From: Prorocentrum cordatum
Lineage: Eukaryota; Sar; Dinophyceae; Prorocentrales; Prorocentraceae
NCBI GenBank assembly: GCA_963575745.1
Contig: CAUYUJ010018548.1
Location: forward strand, 1-64,000
Reading direction: 5' to 3'
Length of the DNA stretch: 64,000 nucleotides
Below the pieces are notes generated by a model. It ran no database searches. It was not told where the DNA came from and saw nothing but the letters and a program-made list of their open reading frames with translations. Shown here in pieces: positions 54,401-64,000 of this stretch; the stretch's first letter is position 1, and every line of letters begins with the position of its first letter. Made by a program: the position numbers and the translations under genes.

Positions 54401-55508
54401 GGCGATCGGCGACATGGCCGCCATTCGCGCCAAGACCACGGTGGGTCCCAAGATGGAGCCCCTCCGCGACTTCATGAACGGCATGTCGGGGGGCGCCCAT
54501 TGGTTGGACGGGCTGGGCGAGAAGGAGCGAAACTCTTGGAAGGACGTGCAGGCGCACGGGGCCAAGACCATCATGAAGGAGCCTCGCGTCGCCAAGATGC
54601 GGGGGGGGGCTCGAGAAGGCTCGTTCGGCGCGACTAATCGGCAGGAGAAGCAGTTGGAGGGATATGGAGGAGGATTTGGGCAGCGGCAGGAGGGTGGGCG
54701 GCGGAGAGGATAATACTGACAAATAAGACCAGGCGTGCGATAACGGGGGGGCCGCGGAGGGGGAGCGGAGGCTCGAGGGCTCGAGGGCGAATGGATGATC
54801 TGCGGGCGAGGAGCGGACGAGTTACGAGATCGACCGATGAGGATGGGGACGTAGAGGATGGCGATGCTGACAGCGAGCCGGACAATGACGGAATGATTCG
54901 CAATGGCGAGGTTTGCGACGATGCGAATATTGATAGAGGGTAGTGAAAGAGGATATCGGAGGGGGGCCTCTTCTGGGCATCTTGAAGACCTCCCAGCCCG
55001 TCTGGGGATGGTCAGGGGCCGCCCTCAAGTCATCTTGGGCCGCTTTGGCGCTATCATGGGCCTCGTTGGAATCCTCACTGGGCCCCCCCTGGGCTATCTT
55101 CAAGCCATGGGGGGTCGCCCTGGGCCGTTCAAGAGCTATCGTTGACCATCTGGGAGATCTTTGGATGTTGATTGTTTCAGTTTTGGGGCCGGCCTGGTCC
55201 TGGCCCCCGCTCTCGGAGGCCGCGGCCGACTACAAGGGCATCGGCGAGCGCTAGAATGTCAAAATGGACAAGGCTTGGTTGGATGACGCCGAGAATGTCA
55301 TGCTGTGCTGCTGGATCTCCCACGTGACGGGCCTGCTCTTCACTGCGTTCACGACGGCGACGGACAAGACGGCCCTGCGCGAGAAGTGTGTGAAGCTTTG
55401 TTGGCCTCGCTGAACCGTCCAGGCGGTGAAGATATCGGCCGCGCGCTGCTGCCGAAGGCAGTCCACGCGCGCGCTGAGCTCGCCCTGCTGTTCAAGGTTC
55501 AGGTGTAG
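51412..55508 (+). pseudogene. Large unknown protein split by stops and frame shifts
   Basis: Coding text on + with at least six frame changes. From acceptor 51411: LALPPEVKGVLKIIVELADD … FCPKEADVYKQCFSFLSVST; an in-frame TGA at 51665-51667; same frame FEQHGFAVEADRECSVVCAV, QLFNRVTRLRDVRWPP, EQVWMFEYQPQANVRTVTIK. Then (from about 52160) AEWLLDPQKVRAFVSFSNEL, AEDWGAADRWISKLSIWVAM; from about 52960 YFHKFAKAVNNKESALSLLA, WWEFNTLFMKGFFLDLARGG; from about 53200 LCEFATVTGALRVLFDPSRV; after nine Gs at 53561 MGEFLKLVPKLNVAIPTALM and IVENTIGRMCMSELPDDVVA; from about 54190 VAALAKSTEVASIQLLNDEL. A terminal block (55200-55508) follows a repeat-filled gap with an in-frame TAG at 55251. Helix-rich, about 1,100 codons. 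No family recognised. Confidence 0.55.
54960..55150. repeat. Degenerate CTTGGGGGCC-type repeat inside a probable intron
   Basis: Same family as 28130-28650; lies between the last two coding blocks of the 51412-55508 gene. Confidence 0.65.
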
Positions 55509-55649
55509 GTCTCAACTCGAGGAGCTCTGGGCCAAGACCTAGACGCGGTTGCTGGCTCGACCGACTGGCACCAGGCATCATACAAACACATATGTTGAAC
55601 TACGCAGGGGGCGACTGTAGTGAATCGGGTGGAGTTTGGCAGCGTGGGT

Positions 55650-56670
55650 CAGAGGCCTCCTGGATGCGTGTTGGGGTGTCTTGGGATGCCCCTCGGTGGC
55701 CTCTTCTATGCCGATCTTGAAACTTCTTGGGGTGGCTCTTGGGGCCCTCTTCGAGCCCTCTTGGATGCTGCTCATCTATGGGCATCTTGAGGGCCCCTCG
55801 GGGCTCGTTGGGGGCGCATCGGCGGCCTCTGGGGGTGAGAGGCCTTGGGGGCCAGCCTGAGGCGGCAGGATCGACCTATCTGAATCCCCCTCCCCCTCTT
55901 TGGGCCCCTCTGGGGGCCTTCTTGGGTGCGCTCTGGGCACTCTTGCAGGCTTCCTGGGCCGTCTTGGGGGCCCTCGTGGGGTGTATTGGCCCTCTGTGGG
56001 GCATCGTGGGGCGCCCTGGGACGCCGTTGGGGGCACTTCCAGCCGTCTTGGAGCGTTGGTGGCCAGAAGCGCCGACATGTCAACGCCATTCCCAAGTTCA
56101 ACCAACTAATCGATGGTTGCCTCATTGAAGCTCTCGCATGCGTCTCCTTGGAGCCCTTTCGGGTCGTCAAAGGGGGCACTGGGCTGTCTTGAAGTCATCC
56201 TGGGCGTCTTGGGGCGCTCTTCGGCCGCAGTGGAGGCCTCTCGGGCCATCTCGGGCGCTTCTTGGGGGCCTCATGGTCCGTCCTGGGGGCCCCCTAGACG
56301 GTGGGGGCATCGCGCGGGCGAGCCCCACCAGCGCGCGGGAGCGCACCGCCAATCCTGGCAGGAGGATGAGGAGAAGGATCGTGGCGCCATCTTGGGGCGG
56401 CAGGTTCGGCATACCTGGTTGTCGCCCCCCTTCTTCGGGCACCTCTTGGGGCCCTCTGGGGCGCCCTCTGGGCACTCTTAAAGGCTTTCTGGGCCGTATT
56501 GGGGTCCTCGTGGGTTGTCTTGGGCTCCCTGTGGGGCAGCGTGGGCTGCCCCGGGGCGCCATCGGGGGCATTTCCAGTTGTTTTGGGGCATTCGTAGCCA
56601 GAAACGCGGATAATGTCAACGCCGTTGGAAACGTAACGCATAATCGAAAGTTGCCTCTTGATGTCTGTTC
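55650..56670. repeat. CTTGGGGGCC-type repeats with a ~543-bp tandem duplication
   Basis: Block 55895-56130 matches 56438-56672 in order, including the non-repetitive marker GCCAGAA(G/A)CGC…ATGTCAACGCC at about 56072 and 56590. Surrounding sequence is made of 20-30 base CTTGGG-rich units. Confidence 0.8.
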
Positions 56671-57809
56671 CGTGCCTGCAGGACGCTGCCGCGCCGTGGT
56701 GCGCGAGACGGCTGCCGATGCTTGGTCGCGAAGGCGGCTGGAGTGATGGAAGTGCGACGGTTGCTGTCGTGGTGGAGGTGCGCCCCTTTTAATGCCGCTT
56801 CCGATGGCCCATGCGCGGTTGCGCGAAGGGGCCGCTGGGGCCCTCCCTTAAGTTCTGGGAGTGGGTGGCGCGGCCCGCGGGCCGCGAAGTGGCGAGCCCC
56901 ACAGCGAGCTGCGGGGCGCATCCCCTGCAGTGAGAGTTGAAGAGCCCATCGTTACCACCATCACCATCATCACCACTAGTCCTCTTTTAGCACTCTCGTC
57001 CTCCTCGTCTTCTCGCATCCCTCATCCCCCTTGCCTTCATCGTCTCTTGGACCCCCCCCCCGTGCATTCCTTGGACCGCCGTTTCAACTGCATTGCGCGT
57101 GGGAGGGCGGCGGGAAACGGGGGAATGATGGAGGAGGGGAAAGCGACATGCGATTCGGATGCGAGGAGAAGGAGTCAAAACGGGGAGGGGGGGATATATC
57201 GAGGAGGACGAGGGGCACGAGATACTGATGAGGATTCCATGCGGAGGATTGGGTGGGCGGCGTTCAGTTGCCACCGTCCTCGTCTGTCTTCCCGTTCTTG
57301 CCACCATCACCCCCCTGTGCCTGCCTATCCCATTACCTTGTCGTCCCATGCTTCCTCCTCCTCTTGGTTTGCAATGTTAGCGCGTTGATGGCATCGGTTC
57401 GGACCGCCGTCGAATTGCACACATAAAGCAAACAAATCGACAATGTGCGACCCCGCGAAAATCTAAAACGAAACTTACGGCGCGCGCGGCGTGCGCGAGG
57501 GGACTTGTTTTGAGGTGCGGCGCGCGAGGGCACCTTTCGACTTTTGGGGAACTGTTCGAACCTATGTTATAGAGATCCTTGAATTTATAGTCCCTTGCTG
57601 GAAGTTGATGTCTTCATTTAAAGGCTGCCGCCTCTGCCGCCGACCCCAGAAATTGTTATGTAAGTGTGTTTGTGTGTTCGGGTTTGCTGTGGCGTGTCAT
57701 TGCGCTGGCGGTCGCGGTTGTGTCTTCGCGGGTGCGCAGCGATTGTCGTGGGTCTTGCGCTGCGCTATTCATTATCGCGGCCCTTTTTTTAGCCTTGTTC
57801 TGACTCGCG
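56671..57809. other. Flank of the Helitron-like element, no supported gene
   Basis: CACCAT/CCTCGTC-rich patch at 56950-57030, GGAGGA-rich patch at 57110-57230. The element's 5' end could be here, but TC termini cannot be assigned by eye. Confidence 0.45.
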
Positions 57810-59435
57810 ATGCGTGTCTTTTTAATTTGGCTGGCGGTGGGGCTCGTCTCCGTGCCGAAGGCTTCCGCGCGCGGCGCATCATTGGAAGACGAGGCCATAT
57901 TCTCACGAGGTGCCGTAGTGTTGCCGCAGGCGCATAGCGTTTTCAGACGTTGTGGGTGGACGGGGGCCAGCGAGGAGGAGCTCCGAGCGCACGTCGTCGG
58001 GGTCCACGAGGAGACTCTTCGCGACGTGGCGGTCACGCTGGCCTGTTGTGAGGCAGACGCACGGAAGCGCACTGAGACGCAGTGCTGGTCGGCGTACAAC
58101 GAGGCCATTGCATGGAAAGTGCGTTCGGGGGCGCCTCTTGCAGCACTGGCGATCGATCGTCGCTGTTTACTGCGGTATGCTAGACATCTCCAGGACGACA
58201 CCATCCACTCTCTCGTGTGCATGGCGTGCGCGCGGAAATTTCCCCGCGTGGAAGGGCGCAGAGGGAACCCGATTGAATGGCGTTCGGTGGCTCCCGAGGA
58301 GAACGGATTTCTCGGACTGCTCAACGCTTTCGTCAGGGAGCACGCGTCGTTGGACGCGTATGTTGAGCGCTTCGGGGGCGTAAGTGATGGCGTGGGAGAT
58401 GGCGACAGCGTTCACCTACGAGATCGGATGGAGGAGTTCGGCGATTGGCACGTGTCGGTGCCATCCGACGAAGGGCCCGTACGGGTGCTCTGCTGCCCAG
58501 AGGACATGCGATGTGCCAGCGGCGCGTGGCACCCTGATAACACGGCGTGCAGCAGGTGCGAAGGGCCGTTGTGCGGAAAGCGTAAAAACGGGATGGTGGG
58601 CGCGCGAGGGGAGGCCACGTTGCCTGCCGCAGCGCTTGCCAATGACATGCTGACGTTTTACTCGCCCGAGGAACTGTTTGGCCGCAAGGTTACGGTGTTG
58701 GAGATGATCTGCGCCTCGGTGTGCATCACGTCCATGGTATGCTTCACGCTGGAGAAACGATACCGGCAGGAGCGAGCGTTCGACATGGAAGCAGGGGGCA
58801 ATGAGGTCCGTATGGCTGCGCGAGGGAATGCGACGTCTTTCCCGATGCCGTGGGCGGACGTGCTAGCGCAGTTGACTGCAGCAGACGAGGCTGCCGCGGA
58901 GGGGCATGCGCCGCCACGTCCGCGCACAGGGGCGGAACTGGCAGGCATCGCGTCGGTGATTCTGAAGTCTGGCGGAGACGACGATGCGGCTGCAAGCATG
59001 TCTTCGTTCGTGCACCGGGCTCTCTCGCGCAGGAAGGCGGTCGTGGATCTTATTGAGGGGGCAAAGGATCGCGTGCATCGCGCGTACCGGAACGTGGACA
59101 TGGCTGCTGTTCGGAGGAAAGCCCTGGAGCTCCCGGAAGAAGGTGCGCCCCCCGAGGTCATGCGCCTGGTGCCTCTGGACGACGCGCTGGACAAGATCCA
59201 AATGCAGAAAGCAGCGACGCCCGTGCCGAGGCCTGGCGGATTACAGGAGGCTGCAGAGATTCTGGAAAGCACGAAGGCGAACGCCGAGGTGTGCGAAAAG
59301 AGCAGCTTCGACGAGGGAGACATCAATGCGCAACGGATCGAGGCCGCGCGGGCATTCGTGCAGCGCCTTGATGAGGATTGCGTTCACGACGGGGCCGACG
59401 AGACGTCGACTTCCAGCGGGGGGGGGAGGTGGTGA
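57810..59435 (+). CDS. Helitron N-terminal protein with Cys-rich (DUF6570-like) region
   Basis: ATG 57810 opens a hydrophobic MRVFLIWLAVGLVSVPKASA that may be fortuitous; the element-like text starts at FRRCGWTGASEEELRAHVVG, a single-Cys, His-containing finger-like patch. Near codons for 58500-58650 it reads CSRCEGPLCGKRKNGMVGAR then ATLPAAALANDMLTFY, the CxxC … LP-x2-ALAN pattern preceding Helitron replication domains. The C-terminal part has a long helical region (DVLAQLTAADEAAAEGHAPP, VHRAYRNVDMAAVRRKALEL). The frame ends at TGA after nine Gs (59418-59426); one extra or missing G would carry it on, so the stop may not be real. Confidence 0.7.
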   Translation: MRVFLIWLAVGLVSVPKASARGASLEDEAIFSRGAVVLPQAHSVFRRCGWTGASEEELRAHVVGVHEETLRDVAVTLACCEADARKRTETQCWSAYNEAIAWKVRSGAPLAALAIDRRCLLRYARHLQDDTIHSLVCMACARKFPRVEGRRGNPIEWRSVAPEENGFLGLLNAFVREHASLDAYVERFGGVSDGVGDGDSVHLRDRMEEFGDWHVSVPSDEGPVRVLCCPEDMRCASGAWHPDNTACSRCEGPLCGKRKNGMVGARGEATLPAAALANDMLTFYSPEELFGRKVTVLEMICASVCITSMVCFTLEKRYRQERAFDMEAGGNEVRMAARGNATSFPMPWADVLAQLTAADEAAAEGHAPPRPRTGAELAGIASVILKSGGDDDAAASMSSFVHRALSRRKAVVDLIEGAKDRVHRAYRNVDMAAVRRKALELPEEGAPPEVMRLVPLDDALDKIQMQKAATPVPRPGGLQEAAEILESTKANAEVCEKSSFDEGDINAQRIEAARAFVQRLDEDCVHDGADETSTSSGGGRW

Positions 59436-59478
59436 GAAGGAGACGGAACATGCAAGGAAACGCTTCTGCTGGAAATAG

Positions 59479-60747
59479 GAAGTCGTTGCGGGCACGCATG
59501 AGGCGTCGCGGGACGCAGTGGAGCGCGATATGCTGACGCAGGCGAGGCGCGAGGGCAAGCGTGTGGATCGCCTCCGCGTGCGAACGGGGAACGCGATGAT
59601 GGGCCAATTCGAGCCCTGGTATTTCGGCGTGGCGTTTGCGTTTCCTTTCAAGTATTGCACGGGGATGCCAGATTGCCCAGAGTTTATGAAGCGTCCGCGA
59701 CATCGCCGAGGCAACGATGCTCCGCGGGTGGAGCTTCCACTGTGGGTGCGGATCATGAGCCGTCGCGTGGAGAGCCAGCTCTGCCGCGATTGGCACTTCG
59801 GATTCGTGGCATGGAACCTCGTGTTTCGATCGGCGGTGAACCTAAGCAAGACGTGGTCCACGTACGCGGCGGCGAACTCCACAGGCGCGGTGGAGCAGCT
59901 AACGCCGGAGGAGATCGGCGAAGGAGCGAAGCAGATCTACCGAGCGCTGGACGGGAAGTACGTGGATGTCAACAATAGGAGACAGAAAGTCAAGGGCGAC
60001 ATGACGAACATGCGCCATGTGCCGGGCTTGGGGAACGCCGCGCACAAGCTCCTGACGCACATAGAGCACGCGTCGCGGCGCCTCCCTGGTACACGGGAAG
60101 CGCGTCGGGTCATGCGGTTCGAGGCGAACGCCCTGCGAGTCCGGTACGGCGTTCCCATCTTCGTAACGTTTCCTCCCGACGAAGCCCATAACTTGCTCAT
60201 GGTCCGCCTGTCGCGCGCTCGACGCCACGACCCTGTGCGCCAGTCGGCAGATGACGAAGCGCACTCGTGCTGGGCGGGGGAGCGCGAGTGGCCGCGCGTA
60301 GCGCCCGAAGTCGACGAGGCGCGCGTGGCCATTCCGATCGAGACGGCACTGGCAGGCGTGCCATCGTGGGCCGAGCGCCGGCGAATACTAGCCCGCGATC
60401 CCATGGCGAGCGTCGACGGTTTCCGCATCCTGGTGGACGCGACGCTACGCCACGTGTTCGGCGTGAGGACCTGCCCGCTCTGCCCGCGGTGCAATCACGC
60501 GGAAGAAACTGAGCCTTGCCAGGACTTATTCGGGAGTAACGCCGATCCTGGAGGGGGCGCTTTCGGTCGAGTCGATGCGCACTTCGTTTCCATTGAAGCG
60601 CAGAAGTCGACGGGCTCTCTACATGCGCACTGCCAAGTGTTTATCCAGTGCCTGCATCAGCACACGCCGCTCGCAGAAGTGTGCCGAATTGTTCGCGACG
60701 ACGTAGATGGCAGGGGTCAGCAGATCGTGGCGCGTTATTTAGAGTAA
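59479..60747 (+). CDS. Helitron HUH replication-initiator domain
   Basis: Enters after TAG 59476-59478: EVVAGTHEASRDAVERDMLT, AMMGQFEPWYFGVAFAFPFK, RDWHFGFVAWNLVFRSAVNL (typical of the Helitron-like N domain), GDMTNMRHVPGLGNAAHKLL, VFGVRTCPLCPRCNHAEETE, then SIEAQKSTGSLHAHCQVFIQ. The HAH at 60622-60630 is the metal-binding HUH motif. The catalytic tyrosines should lie further C-terminal; candidates include YFGVAF and RYLE but were not assigned. TAA at 60745-60747 interrupts the conserved passage into SKTRVCRQV, so a one-base shift is likely there. Confidence 0.82.
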   Translation, partial: EVVAGTHEASRDAVERDMLTQARREGKRVDRLRVRTGNAMMGQFEPWYFGVAFAFPFKYCTGMPDCPEFMKRPRHRRGNDAPRVELPLWVRIMSRRVESQLCRDWHFGFVAWNLVFRSAVNLSKTWSTYAAANSTGAVEQLTPEEIGEGAKQIYRALDGKYVDVNNRRQKVKGDMTNMRHVPGLGNAAHKLLTHIEHASRRLPGTREARRVMRFEANALRVRYGVPIFVTFPPDEAHNLLMVRLSRARRHDPVRQSADDEAHSCWAGEREWPRVAPEVDEARVAIPIETALAGVPSWAERRRILARDPMASVDGFRILVDATLRHVFGVRTCPLCPRCNHAEETEPCQDLFGSNADPGGGAFGRVDAHFVSIEAQKSTGSLHAHCQVFIQCLHQHTPLAEVCRIVRDDVDGRGQQIVARYLE

Positions 60748-61331
60748 GACTCGCGTGTGTCGGCAGGTGCTTGCGGCTCAAATTTCGGCGGAGCAGATCA
60801 GCCGGAATTTAGAGGAAGCAGAAGCGCTGTGGCCGGAGTTCAAAACCGAGGGCGGTCTCCTATGCAGGCCTGCGTTCCAGAGTCGCAGTCTGCGGCCTGG
60901 CGCAACTGAAGCGGAGGCCGCAGTCGACGCTGTGGCGTGGGAGACAGCGTACCTGGAAAAGGACGTGCACTACCTGCAGGAGAGGAAGCAGCACCACGCG
61001 CATCTGAAAAAACGCGGAGACGGGGGAGCGAGTGCCGCTGCCGGCGTGCCGCCGAAAGGACAACCCCAAGTTGTGCAAAGCAGATTTTCCGCGCACGTCG
61101 CAGATTATCGATCGCGCCATCGTTGTGTGTCCGGGCCGAGCGGCAGCACTGGACATGCCGAAGGCGGGGCGTCGGAATCGGACGGGCAGCTTACACGGCC
61201 CAATGAACCACGAGAGTCTGAATGCTACGCGCTCCTGCGTGTTGTCCGCGCGACGGTTCAATTCGGATGTGCAGCTGCCGTGTTGGTTCCCCATCACGGA
61301 ATTCTGCTGCACGTGCGGGAAAGCGCGCGAT
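60743..61331 (+). pseudogene. Helitron linker with Cys clusters, one frame shift
   Basis: First frame: SKTRVCRQVLAAQISAEQIS, RNLEEAEALWPEFKTEGGLL. Around 61035 the family text moves to another frame: CRRKDNPKLCKADFPR, QIIDRAIVVCPGRAAALDMP, RFNSDVQLPCWFPITEFCCT, CGKARDKK. The CR-KD-x3-CK-x2-FPR and SDVQ-P-x3-PI motifs are typical of the passage between HUH and helicase domains in Helitron proteins. Confidence 0.72.
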
Positions 61332-62211
61332 AAAAAAGCTGAACAACGCAGCGATCATCAAGGTCGTGCAGATGGCTCAGGACGCACAGGCAGGATACGC
61401 CTGCGACTACTGCACGAAGCGGCAACCCGTAGCCTTCCACGAAGTGAAAGAGTGTTGCAAGGGAGTCGAGAAGCTCGGGCGGCAGCTGCAGGGCGAGAAC
61501 GTAAACCGGATCGGGAAGCGAGTAGCGAACATAATCATGAGCGACGCGTACGGCAGGGGAATCGTGCGAGGGCAAGTGGAGCGTGCGAACCTGAGGGCGT
61601 GTGCGAGGGATGACGACGTCACTGCGGCAGGATCGTTGAAGTCGTGCCAAACCGTAGCCTTTTACGGGCGGGAGTACGTGGAGTTGGTGGAACGCCTGGC
61701 AGCCCACGCACCAGGCGCCCAGAAAGCGCAGTTCGCCGAAGTGGACATGCGGCGCCCGAGGCGCCGGAAAGTAACGCTGCGAGACGTGGCCATGTTGTAT
61801 GGGCTGCGGCCGCAGAGTCCCGACTTGTGGCATCTGTCCCCCTACGAATTCGCAACGTACTGGACGCCGACGTTGCTGTCGTCTCCGACGAGAATGAAAG
61901 ACGCGGATCATCCTCGCCATCACGCAGTCTTGACGCATCAAGGGCAGGAGGAAGTTCGCCACAACAGCAAGCATCCAACTGAAGAAGAGGACCTTGTTCC
62001 AGGAGAGGACTACACGGTGAAAGGAGACGGAGGCGAGGATTGGGTGCCGTATCCAGACACGGAAGGGTGCGCCCACCTCCGCCACGCGTGGGTCCTGAAG
62101 AGGAACACGAGGCCCATGGCGCCTACTTTCTTGGGGGCGCCCGTGCCTCGCGGACGTCCAGGAGAAGCGGAGCGATCGGCGCGCATTGTCATGGCGTACT
62201 TCCACCCGTGA
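61332..62211 (+). CDS. Helitron central region ending in an unusual TGA
   Basis: After the A-run, LNNAAIIKVVQMAQDAQAGY, CDYCTKRQPVAFHEVKECCK, RANLRACARDDDVTAAGSLK, EYVELVERLAAHAPGAQKAQ, KVTLRDVAMLYGLRPQSPDL and ARIVMAYFHP, then TGA 62209-62211. The next block is in the same frame. In related proteins this position follows a P and is normally Trp (…PW…), so the stop is probably a TGG-to-TGA change rather than the natural end. Confidence 0.72.
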
Positions 62212-64000
62212 ACATTAAGGCCAGACGCGGCGGACGAGCACGTAGTGTTCGCAGGGGACTTACGCGGGGGCGCGGCGACATGGGACGCTGCCATGGAAGC
62301 GTGGCTGCACGGCGGCGCGCAGACGAAGGAAGCCGCGCGGTACGTGGGCAACTTCATGAGCGTGTACCGCGTCCGGCCCCGGGACGCAGACGAGGCGGAG
62401 GAGCGCAGCGACGAAGACGTGAGCGATGAGGAGTTAGACGTTGGTTTCGGACAACTAGACGAGGCGCTGAAGTCACGAGCGGGCGGGAAAAGGCGGAAGG
62501 ACGGCGACGGAGACAGCAGCGGCGAAGAAAGCGACGCCGGCGGGATTCCAGGAGCGGGCGGCACATCCCATTATGAAAATTCGAAAGAGGGCATGTCTGT
62601 CGCGCAACGAGCGTGGGGGGCCCGAGACGGCGAAACACCGCTGAGCGAGGTGCAAGGCGCCTTGCCAGCAGGAGAGGCATGTGACGTCGAGCGCGTGCTG
62701 GCGGAAGCGCGCAAATCTCGGAACAAGGAGCAGTCAATGGCAGACAGGGTTTCACAGGCTCGCGGAGCAGTGGCCGTGGCTGGCCAGGCCGCGACATCGG
62801 CAGACGTTGCGGCGCGGCTGGAGAGGCTGGAGTTCCGAGTGGACAAGCAGACGGGGCGGCGCGTAGTGAACGCAAAGCAGTTCGAGATGGTGAAGATAGT
62901 GGCGCTTCGAGTGATGCGCGAGATTGACGGCGAGGCAAGTCAGGATGCCGGCATGGGTGAACCGCTGCAGCGGTGTATGCACGGAGGCCCTGGGACGGGC
63001 AAGTCGCACGTGTTGCGCATCATCCGTCATGAACTGTTCGAGGGGTTGATGAAGTTGACAATCGGTGTGCACTTTCAAATTACGGCTCTGCAGGCCGTCA
63101 TGGCACAGCTGCTGGGAGGCGATACCATCCACCATGCGTGTGCTATTCCGGCCATCAAACGGGGTGAAGAGAAGGGGGAGGACGTCAAGCTGCAGTACGA
63201 GACGGCGAAACGCGTGCTGCAGTGGAGGTGGTTGTTCATCGACGAGATCAGCATGGTGAGCGCCAGACTACTGGCAGAAGTAGACGCGAAACTGCGCGGG
63301 GTCATCCGTGACGTGGGGACGACGAAGCGTAGCGAAGATGGCGTGCCGCGCTCGATCGGCGGTTTGAACGTCGTGCTGAGTGGTGACTTCTGGCAGCTGG
63401 CACCCCCGGACGGCGGCTTCCTTGCGGATATCCCAACGGAGCGCATCTCGGCGGCCCGCAAGTACATGTCGCTGCCACCCGTGCTGCACGGGCAAGCGCT
63501 CCTGTGGGGCGGCGCCGGGTGCGGGGTTCAGGGCGCGACAGAGTTGGAGGAGTGCGAAAGGTGCGACGACGCCTGGCTGAAGGAAGTGCAAGAAGAGTTC
63601 CGTAGAGGGGCGCTGTCAGCGGACGCGCGCGCATTTTTGCATGGTCGCGATACAACCGTGCCTGGCAGCTGGCTGAACGGGGACGTTTGTTGCGGGAGTC
63701 GGGCCTGTCGGGACCTGTGCGACGTCGGGAGGGATGCAACGCGGATGGGGTCGGGGCAGCGACGAAGACGTCCAGCGACGCCGAAGGAGATCCGGCAGGA
63801 GGAGTGCAACGTGTGCAGAGAGGAGCGGGCGTGGCGACGGCTCGTGATAGATGGCCCTGACGACCCACGATTGTTGTCGGAGAAGTTCCTGGTCGCGCCG
63901 GGTGTGTTTCCCAACAGCGACGTCAAATGCGAGGCGAATACGCTTCGAGCGTCGCAATACGCGCGCAGGCACAGAAAGCCGATGGTGCACGTTCCGGCAC
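62212..64000 (+). CDS. Helitron PIF1-type helicase domain, runs off the window
   Basis: Continuous frame to the window end: TLRPDAADEHVVFAGDLRGG, WDAAMEAWLHGGAQTKEAAR, YVGNFMSVYRVRP, an acidic linker, then HGGPGTGKSHVLRIIRHELF with Walker A (GGPGTGKS, 62983-63006), WRWLFIDEISMVSARLLAEV with Walker B (IDEIS, 63238-63252), and IGGLNVVLSGDFWQLAPPDG (GDFWQLPP-like motif III) near 63360-63415. A Cys-rich insert follows (ECERCDDAW, CCGSRACRDLCDV, EECNVCREERAW). Because it has no stop in the window it is easy to overlook. 5'-3' helicase activity for strand displacement is the family role. Confidence 0.85.

Larger units (their letters stand above)
57810..64000 (+). mobile_element. Helitron-like rolling-circle element, truncated by the window end
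   Basis: Five coding blocks in order give the architecture of a Helitron RepHel protein: zinc-binding N-terminal part, HUH replication-initiator domain, linker with Cys clusters, and PIF1-type helicase. Breaks: a frame change and TAG at 59418-59478, a +1 shift near 60743, a shift near 61035, a shift at six As (61332-61337), and an in-frame TGA at 62209. The right end (CTRR, hairpin) is beyond 64000. Confidence 0.85.

Noticed and set aside
62209-62211. TGA as selenocysteine
   Set aside because: Family position is Trp, not Cys, and no SECIS-like element could be recognised.

Overview
The window looks like nuclear DNA of a dinoflagellate. It is GC-rich, full of simple and tandem repeats, and its believable coding segments are short and scattered among repeats, all on the + strand. 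The strongest organism clues are a degraded copy of the dinoflagellate spliced leader directly in front of a start codon (41959-41980), two gene families I recognise as recurring in dinoflagellate gene predictions (19249-21954 and 25905-27979), and an animal/protist-type Helitron. There are no bacterial operons or ribosome binding sites. The high GC resembles Prorocentrum-like genomes, but genus is an inference.

Layout. 1-1894 and 17361-19248 are two near-identical copies of a 1.9 kb segment. The 15.5 kb between them is a sea of GGA, GAT/GTC, GA, CCT and TA simple repeats and 100-150 bp satellites with short exon-like islands, a protein with TPKQA and RKPQA pentapeptide arrays (7840-9584), perfect hairpins, and an 8-bp satellite (13185-13936) that translates to the same peptide in all three forward frames. 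19249-21954 is an intron-containing transposase-like gene. 21955-25904 is repeats. 25905-27979 is a dinoflagellate repetitive-family gene. 27980-31529 is G-rich degenerate repeats and a 28-bp array. 31530-32631 encodes a zinc-finger/coiled-coil protein. 32632-34397 is arrays; 34398-34859 a small unknown protein. 34860-41958 holds a long hairpin, a 145-bp satellite with a field of 22-nt palindromes, and C-rich arrays. 41959-43191 is a processed retrogene with a spliced-leader relic. 43945-44941 is an unknown gene. 44942-51411 shows no convincing gene. 51412-55508 is a large unknown protein broken into many frames. 55509-57809 is repeats. 57810-64000 is a Helitron-like element (zinc-binding N-terminus, HUH replication domain, PIF1-type helicase) that runs off the window.

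The genes do not form a pathway. Most are mobile-element proteins or high-copy families, and several contain single in-frame stops or one-base frame breaks, so they are either decaying copies or the assembly has residual errors, especially at runs of nine Gs. All calls are from reading the sequence by eye; no search or alignment was run.
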